Source of the DNA: Heliocidaris erythrogramma
Lineage: Eukaryota; Echinodermata; Echinoidea; Camarodonta; Echinometridae
Reading direction: 5' to 3'
Assembly: GCA_025617745.1 (NCBI GenBank)
Contig: CM046858.1
Location: 50,847,925 to 50,911,924 of the forward strand
DNA: 64,000 nucleotides
This document shows, in pieces, positions 49,001-58,000 of the stretch (its first letter is position 1; each line of letters starts with the position of its first letter). The notes beneath the pieces are model-generated. The model was not told where the DNA came from and ran no database searches. It worked only from the letters and a program-made list of their open reading frames with translations. The position numbers and the translations under genes are program-made.

Positions 49001-52000
49001 CCATTTTCCCTATTTCGTGTGATGAAAAAAATGTTTTTTGTATGATCTTATACATAAAGCATTATGTCAATATGAGCCACTTATCAATCATCGAACAGTA
49101 TTTAACGAGTTTTTGACGTCATTCCTCATGAATAAACATTTATTGAAATTGACCCTCCAAGATCACTGTTCAAATTGGACAAAGCTCCCACAGTGCATCC
49201 AATGTTAAGCCTATGGCATGTCAAAGGTCACATTTTTAGTTGAGACTCTAGCCCTCCTTTGGAGGGCATACTGGGGAGCGTTTAATGAAAGGACTTGTCA
49301 GATAGTTTATCCGACAAATTTGCTCTTGGCCAATCAGATGCAAGGATTTCAGTAGCTTATAACAGTTGTCGGAAAAAATAGCAGACAACTTCCTTTCATG
49401 AAACGCTCCCCTGGTATGATCGAATCTCTTTGGCAAGAATACAGGGACACTAGGCAAGAGCAGAGAGCAGCGCCATCTCGTGCCCATTGGAGAAGAAGAA
49501 TATAATGTTTCAAAGACGAATATATTAAAAGACGAACAAACCTGCTGTGGAATAAATGCCGCACAGAGTCGCACAGATCAAGGGCTCTGGAGTCGAATAG
49601 ATACGACGAATATTGTCAAGGACGAACAAAAAGACAACTAAATGATAGAGGATGAATATAATTTCAAGACGAAAATATCGAAATAGGTGAATATAATTAA
49701 TGATGAAAACATTCAAAAGATAAATGGATTAAAAAGACGAAAATATTGAAAAGATGAATATATGAAATACAGGAATATAATTTAAAGATAAAAGTATTGA
49801 AGAGATGAAAAGATTAAAAATATTTAAAAGCTGAATATATAAAAAAGATAAATATAATGAAAAGACGAAAATATTGAAGAGATGAATATAATGAAAAAAC
49901 GAAAATATTGAAAAGCTGAATATATTTCTATAGAGATAAGTATAAGCAACTTCAAAAGATGAATATATTTCTTCAGAGATAAATATAAATACAAGAGACA
50001 AATATATTACAGACGAATATATATTAGAGATGAATATAAATACAAGAGACGAATATATTAGAGACGAATATATATTAGAGATAAATATAAATACAAGAGA
50101 CGAATATATTCCCCTTTGGCCTGCCATAGTCGAAAAACTTAGTTTATCGACCGAAAAACTAAGTTTTTCTGATAAACTTAGTTTTTCGGTTGATAAACTA
50201 AGTTTTTCAGTCGATAAACTAAGTTTATCGCCGAAAAACTTAGTTTTTCAGTCGATAAACTTAGTTTATCCAGCGATAAACTCAGTTTATGCGCGAAAAA
50301 CTCAGTTTTTCGGTTGATAAACTTAGTTTTTCGAAGATAAACTTGGTTTTTTCGCCGATAAACCAAGTTTTTCGGTCGATAAACTTAGTTTTTCGCGAAA
50401 AACTAAGTTTTTCGGCGATATAAGTTTTTCGCCTTTATGGGGCAAATGGCTTGCCATATACGTGGGCCAAGTTACAAACTGATCCATAAAACAGTCTTGA
50501 AGTTATCGCGAGAACGAAAAGGGGATGTAAGGACGGACTGACGGACGACCCGAAAACATAATGCCTCCGTCTACCACCTACGGTGGGCGGAGGCAAATAA
50601 AATCTATAGTGTCAATAGACACTATAAACACAATTTGCTTCATGTTGGAAGCAGACATAAGAGCACTCCTCTCACTGTTTTATCCAATTTTACTCTTATA
50701 GTAGTGAAGTATCCGGCTGTCTCGCGAAGCAGGTGAAACTCGGTAGAGGGTCACGACGTTTCGTTGGCTACTGCTTAACTTTGTCAAGTGATGAAGACGC
50801 TGGTGCGGGGACGCAGCCCACACAGCAATTTGGTAGTGCTGTAAAAAAGAAATTAAAAAAAAGGAATTACAATTTCATTGAAATTCTTATTTTTTTTTTC
50901 TTTTGTGAAGCCATGGCCTGAATTCATGAAAACTTCTGTAAGGGTACTACAGGCAATGTGCATGGCCTCATGTCCAATGAAATGGCAATACAGGCTACGC
51001 CTATTTTAGTCCATGATGGAGGTTTAAACCATTTAGATCATGGGTTTACCCTCCTTCGTGAATTGTGGCCAATATGCTTCAAGGTGTCAAGCTTTCAATA
51101 TATAATTTTCAAGAAGGGGTGGAAGTATTTTTACGATTGAAATATCTTATTTCTTTCTACAAAATCTTATTTTGTGTTAACCATACTTACGAGCCTATCT
51201 ATAAAAAAATTCTTATTGCAGGCTGCAGAGAAGCGATTTCTCTACCAAATAGTTACTGACAAGTCGACTGGCATCGATGTAGACAAATTTGACTATCTTG
51301 CCAGGGACTGTCACCAACTTGGAATAACAATTAGTTTTGATTCCAAAAGATGCTTGGAATTTGCCAGAGTGATTCAACTAGACAATGGCAGGCGAATATT
51401 ATGCTTCAGAGACAAGGTAATCATTTAAATATAGGGTCTCTCTGTTCATAGTATTTTTAGCAATGTTTTGATTGTTTTTACACATCCAATGAAAATTATC
51501 TGGTAGATAAGGTCATTGCGAAGCTACACGCCTCTACAAGCACACAGCGGGTCCTCAGAAGACTTGGAGTCTTCCAGCAAGCTTAACCTGATCTAACCGA
51601 TAACAGTGTAAAATTCACTATTTCAGTTATACATGTTGCAATCAGGTGAATCTCTCCTTAATTTAAAGCTACTTATATTTTTAGTAGACATTAGATTATT
51701 GTCTTAGGACACTGGGCAGCCGGGGAGCAGGGGCGGCGCGCACGGGGGAGCAGGTTGGCACATTGCCCTCCCCCCTAACTTTTTCAAGTACCCAAAAATT
51801 GCCCTTTTTATTTCTGAAAAATGCCCACTTTCTGATAAGTGCCCTCTGATAAGTGCCCCCAAAGGGGCACAATGCCCCCCCCCAGCAAAGAATTTCTCAT
51901 TCCGCTCGCGCGAATGTGCCAATAATTTACACCAACTAAGGGCAATATTTTCTGAAAATGTCCCCATTACTCGCTCGCTACGCTCTGTAGCTCTTACAGT

Positions 52001-55000
52001 ATATAATGAAATCAAGCAGATTACATAACGTATATCGGTGTTAATCCTAAAGAAAACGACAGGGTTAATGTAAAAATTAAAAGATCATTCGACATTCCCC
52101 AAAATGAATTTGCTGTTGTCATTTTTTCGCTCGCTCGCATATGAATCGTTAGACCATTACACACAACTGCCAATCAGGGAAGCTGAAGTAGAGACCAGAA
52201 CCACGATAAAAATGAAGAAGATGAAGCTTGATAATAACTACATTAATTAGACTGTAGAGTAATACAAATGTCACAAAATGGTCCCTTTTAGCTTTATGTT
52301 CACCCCTTGTAGGTGTCCCCCCCCCCCCCCCGTGCCCTTTTTTTTTGGTGGTACCCCCCCCCCCCCAGTTTGAAAGACGCTCCGCCGCCCCTGCAGTGGA
52401 GTGATTAGCAATACCAAAACAAAACGAAAAATGAGGGGCTAAGGAAGTAGAAAATTCAGGCATTTATCGAGCGTCATCAATGCATATGGATACAATCCGT
52501 TCGATTGGGGGGGGGGGGGGGGGGTTTGAATATAATGAATAATAATTGACTTATTTCCTGGGGAAATTTTCACCACCCGATAAAATGTCCCATAGTGAGC
52601 AAATTCCCTTTTGCATCTATGTCAATTCAAATTTAAAATATACGTTTCTTTTGTGCAGAGAAAACTGAGAGTTCGAATCTATAAAAGAAAACTGTATTAT
52701 ATTCAAATTATCACTTTCACAAATGAAGACGGGACATTATTCCAAAACTTTGATAGTTTTATTTCGGAATATACCACATAAAATAGATCGAATAGGGTTT
52801 CCGATTAGGAGAAAGTTGATTAATTCTTGCATGGCTTCCCTCATTTTTGAGAAGAAAAAAAAAATCCTTGCATTTTAAATAATACATGCATTGGCGGATC
52901 CATGGGGGCACTTGCGGCCCGTGCCCCCCCCCCCCCCTTTGGAAGAAAAGTATGCATTTTGACCATAGACGATCTGCCATTTTTTTTTAATTATGCCCCC
53001 CCCCCCCCCCTTCAGAATGAAATTAACGCGTGTACCTTTTCCAAAAGTTGACAAACCTTCATTTGTGTGCCCCCTCTTATACTCAATCCTGGATCCGCCC
53101 CTGACTACATGTATTTTGAAAGGCAGATACTATGAAAAATCATCCATTTAAATCATTAAAAGAAACGATTTATGTAAACGTATATTTATGCGAGACTTCC
53201 TTTATACAGCGCATGTGCCGTATGAATGTTGTAAAGAGACCCACCGCAAAAAAAAGAAAGATGCATTCTGTGATCTGTGTGATCTATTGGCCCTATATTA
53301 AGATGTATCTATATAATGGTTTCATAGAATAAACACTTGATAGAATCAGTGGAATTATAAAGAAAAAGTGACAGAGGTAAAAGGAGCTTGAAAAAAAAAA
53401 GCCGTTTATCTCTCCACCACCCCCCCCCCCCCCTCTGCACCTGATTTTCCATCGCTTTATCATTATTATTATCACTTGGGGAACTGAAACCCACAAGCCC
53501 CCCCCCAAAAAAAAAAAAAAAAAAAAAACAAAAAAACAAAACAACAACAACAACAAACAAACAAACAAAAACAACAACAAACAAACAAAAACAAAAACAA
53601 AAAAACAAAACAAAACAAAAACAGAAAACAAAAAACTATCCGTATTTGGAACTGCAGGCTAATGTAGGAACGAATAAAATCAATCAATACATTATATTTT
53701 GTTTTCTTTCTCACTAGGGACATTATCCATTTCCTGGGGATGCCAAAATCGATCTACCAATGCATGAAAAGTGGTTTCTTGGCAAACTGGAAAAACAGTA
53801 TTTCCACGAATGAAAAGAGTAATCATGGAAATAAAAAATCAATATACATGTATCTATACAGGCAACAAGATTACTTCTTCCTGTCTGTAGAGAAATGATT
53901 GTGGAACTTTACATTTACATTATATTCTGCATACTATGTTATTACCCTTGTAGGAAGGCGAGACTTTGTTCCAGATGTTCAAAGATCGCAACACGCTTCA
54001 CAAAAATGCCTACCAGCACAAAGTGTCTACTATCATTGAGCACATGTGAGGATTATTTATGTTTTTGATATATTATTATATAGGTATAAGTGCATGCCAA
54101 AGTTGTTCGATCGATGCAACAGTTTTGTACATGCAGACCTCATTGAAAAGTTTGCTGGACCTTAAGAATGTCATAAAAATCAAAGCTTTCGAGAAAATAA
54201 AAGAATGGGCTTAGAAAAACGTACGGACACATGATTTCTCATTTGTCCTTGGCCCCGAAAAACGAAATTTTACATTTTAGGCTGACTTGACATGAGAAAA
54301 TGTCACAAGACTCCGTAACGGTAATTTCGATTTTCATGAATTTGGTGTATAAAATTGGTCATTGCTCGAGTATGGGGCGCCAAGTGTAAAGTACCTATCC
54401 CGTTACAAAATTGCCTCATATCGTGACAAAATTCACTCAAAACTGTCTTCTGTTACAAAATTATTGAACAACGGTTCATTTTGTTACAAACTGAATTTGG
54501 AAAGGTTATTCTGTAACAAAATGATTCTGACCATTTTCATTCTGTAACAAAAATTTATTTTGTGACAAAATATTTTACACTCCCATTTTATTCTGTAACG
54601 AAATCATTCTGTTACAAAATTGACATTACAAAATAATTTTGTCCATTTTCATTTTGTAAAGAAATCATTCTGTTACAAAATAGTAAGGACGAAATGATTT
54701 TGTCTATGTCGTTTTGTAACAAAACTATTCTGTTACAAAACTGACAGGACAAAATAATTTTGTCCATTCTATTTTGTAACAAAATCATTCTGTTACAAAA
54801 TTGACAGGACAAAATAATTTTGTCCATTCTATTTTGTAACAAAATCATTCTGTTACAAAATTGACAGGACAAAATAATTTTGTCCATTTCATTCTGTAAC
54901 CAAATTATAGCTGTTACAAAATGGACAGGACAAAATGATTTTGTCCATTTTCATTTTGTAACAGAATTCATTCCGTACGCACAGGACCAGGACCAAATGG

Positions 55001-58000
55001 TTTTGTCCATTTTCATTTTGTAACAGAATTCATTCCGTACGCACAGGACCAGGACCAAATGGTTTTGTCCATTTTCATTTTGTAACAGAATTCATTCCGT
55101 ATGGACAGGACCAGGACCGAATGGTTTTGTCCATTTTCATTTTGTAACATAATTCATTCTGTTACAAAATAGAATTAACAAAATCATTTTGTCCATTTTC
55201 ATTTTGTAACCAAATTATAGCTGTTACAAAATGGACAGGAAAAAATGATTTTGTTCATTTTCATTTTGTAAGAGAATCATTCTGTTACAAAATTGAAAGG
55301 ACAAAATGATTTTGTCGTATTTCATTTCGTATAACAAAATCATTCTGTTACAAAATGTATAGGACAAAATGATTTTGTCCATTTTCATTTCGTATAACAA
55401 AATCATTCTGTTACAAAATAGAGTTAACAAAATGATTTTGTCCATTTTCATTTTGTAACAGAATTCATTCCGTACGCACAGGACCAGGACCGAATGGTTT
55501 TGTCCATTTTCATTTTGTAACAGAATTCATTCTGTTACAAAATAGAATTAACAAAATCATTTTGTCCATTTTCATTTTGTAACAGAATTCATTCTGTTAC
55601 AAAATAGAGTTAACAAAATCATTTTGTCCATTTTCATTTTGTAACAGAATTCATTCCGTACGCACAGGACCAGGACCGAATGGTTTTGTCCATTTTCATT
55701 TTGTAACAGAATTCATTCTGTTACAAAATAGAATTAACAAAATCATTTTGTCCATTTTCATTTTGTAACAGAATTCATTCTGTTACAAAATAGAGTTAAC
55801 AAAATCATTATGTCCATTTTCATTTTGTAACAGAATTCATTCCGTACGCACAGGATCAGGACCGAATGGTTTTGTCCATTTTCATTTTGTAACAGAATTC
55901 ATTCTGTTACAAAATAGAATTAACAAAATCATTTTGTCCATTTTCATTTTGTAACAGAATTCATTCTGTTACAAAATAGAGTTAACAAAATCATTTTGTC
56001 CATTTTCATTTTGTAACAGAATTCATTCCGTACGCACAGGATCAGGACCGAATGGTTTTGTCCATTTTCATTTTGTAACAGAATTCATTCTGTTACAAAA
56101 TAGAATTAACAAAATCATTTTGTCCATTTTCATTTTGTAACAGAATTCATTCCGTACGCACAGGACCAGGACCGAATGGTTTTGTCCATTTTCATTTTGT
56201 AACAGAATTCATTCTGTTACAAAATAGAGTTAACAAAATCATTTTGTCCATTTTCATTTTGTAACAGAATTCATTCCGTACGCACAGGACCAGGACCGAA
56301 TGGTTTTGTCCATTTTCATTTTGTAACAGAATGAATTCTGTTACAAAATGAAAATGGACAAAATGATTTTGTTAATTCTATTTTGTAACAGAATGAATTC
56401 TGTTACAAAATGAAAATGGACAAAACCATTCGGTCCTGGTCCTGTGCGTACGGAATGAATTCTGTTACAAAATGAAAATGGACAAAATGATTTTGTTAAT
56501 TCTATTTTGTAACAGAATGAATTCTGTTACAAAATGAAAATGGACAAAACCATTCGGTCCTGGTCCTGTGCGTACGGAATGAATTCTGTTACAAAATGAA
56601 AATGGACAAAATGATTTTGTTAACTCTATTTTGTAACAGAATGAATTCTGTTACAAAATGAAAATGGACAAAACCATTCGGTCCCGGTCCTGTGCGTACG
56701 GAATGAATTCTGTTACAAAATGAAAATGGACAAAATGATTTTGTTAACTCTATTTTGTAACAGAATGAATTCTGTTACAAAATGAAAATGGACAAAACCA
56801 TTCGGTCCTGGTCCTGTGCGTACGGAATGAATTCTGTTACAAAATGAAAATGGACAAAATCATTTTGTTAATTCTATTTTGTAACAGAATGATTTTGTTA
56901 TACGAAATGAAAATGGACAAAATCATTTTGTCCTATACATTTTGTAACAGAATGATTTTGTTATACGAAATGAAAATGGACAAAATCATTTTGTCCTATA
57001 CATTTTGTAACAGAATGATTTTGTTATACGAAATGAAAAACGACAAAATCATTTTGTCCTTTCAATTTTGTAACAGAATGATTCTGTTACAAAATGAAAA
57101 TGAACAAAATCATTTTGTCCTGTCCATTTTGTAACAGCTATAATTTGGTTACAGAATGAAATGGACAAAATTATTTTGTCCTGTCAATTTTGTAACAGAA
57201 TGATTTTTTTACAAAATAGAATGGAAAAAATTATTTTGTCCTGTCAGTTTTGTAACAGAATTCTGTTTCGTTACAGAATAAAATGGGAGTGTAAAATATT
57301 TTGTCACAAAATAAATATTTGTTACAGAATGAAAATGGTCAGAATCATTTTGTTACAGAATAACCTTTCCAAATTCATTTTGTAACAAAATGAACCGTTG
57401 TTCAATAATTTTGTAACAGAAGACAGTTTTGAGTGAATTTTGTCACGAAATGAGGCAATTTTGTAACGGAATAGGCACTTTACACTTGGCGCCCCATACT
57501 CGAGATGGCGTGAAATGGAGCGGCCATATTGCGCTGCGAAATTTGTCAACCGAGAGGCCTTCTAGCCCCCCCCCCCCCCCTCCCCCTCCATGCATCATTA
57601 ATTGCTCTTCAATCTACTTTTTACTAGGATTGTGGACGCCTTTGAAAAGGCTGAAGACGCTACAGATATCCACGGTGATAAATGCTTCAAGATCTTCCCT
57701 ACAAAGGATGGCAGGTAAGAATATGGTGTTTTTAAGTTTAATTATCAACATTTTTTTTTTTGAGGCAATGATCAATGGTTTCTGTTAAACATAATCGCCA
57801 ATGTAAATTGACTGGAAAAGAAGTGACTCAGATAAATAAGTGAAAATTTATCGTGCGGTAGTACTACTTTCAAAGACTGGGGTGGGGGAGTTGTGATATC
57901 CACATGGCCTTCAGATATTTTTTTTGTTTGTTTTTTTTTTTGTTTAATGTGAAATTAATTAACTGACAATTTTCGACTCCCTTCTAGTCATTTCCTACGG

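Larger units (their letters stand above)
41015..50458. mobile_element. 9.4-kb foldback element with palindromic-repeat arms, TACGTG duplication
   Basis: The outer ends are inverted and nearly identical over about 38 bp (TATGGCAAGCCATTTGCCCC, then ATAAAGGCGAAAAACTTA). The left arm (41015-45560) is an expanded array. The right arm (49400-50458) has the same blocks once, in reverse order: palindromic array, TTCGTCTCT array, AT-rich block, then a unique block with CCCTTGATCTGTGCGACTC. The core 45560-49400 holds a polypurine tract, simple repeats, two small elements and no transposase. The target site is verified by the split minisatellite on both sides. It would depend on an enzyme in trans. Confidence 0.88.

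Noticed and set aside
48802-49116. 104-codon plus-strand frame
   Set aside because: No family recognised; opposite-strand frame of similar length also open; likely chance.
54600-57140. Cys-containing repeat protein frames ([15 protein letters not shown] and similar)
   Set aside because: Translation of the palindromic satellite; the same peptide arises from both strands because the DNA is inverted.
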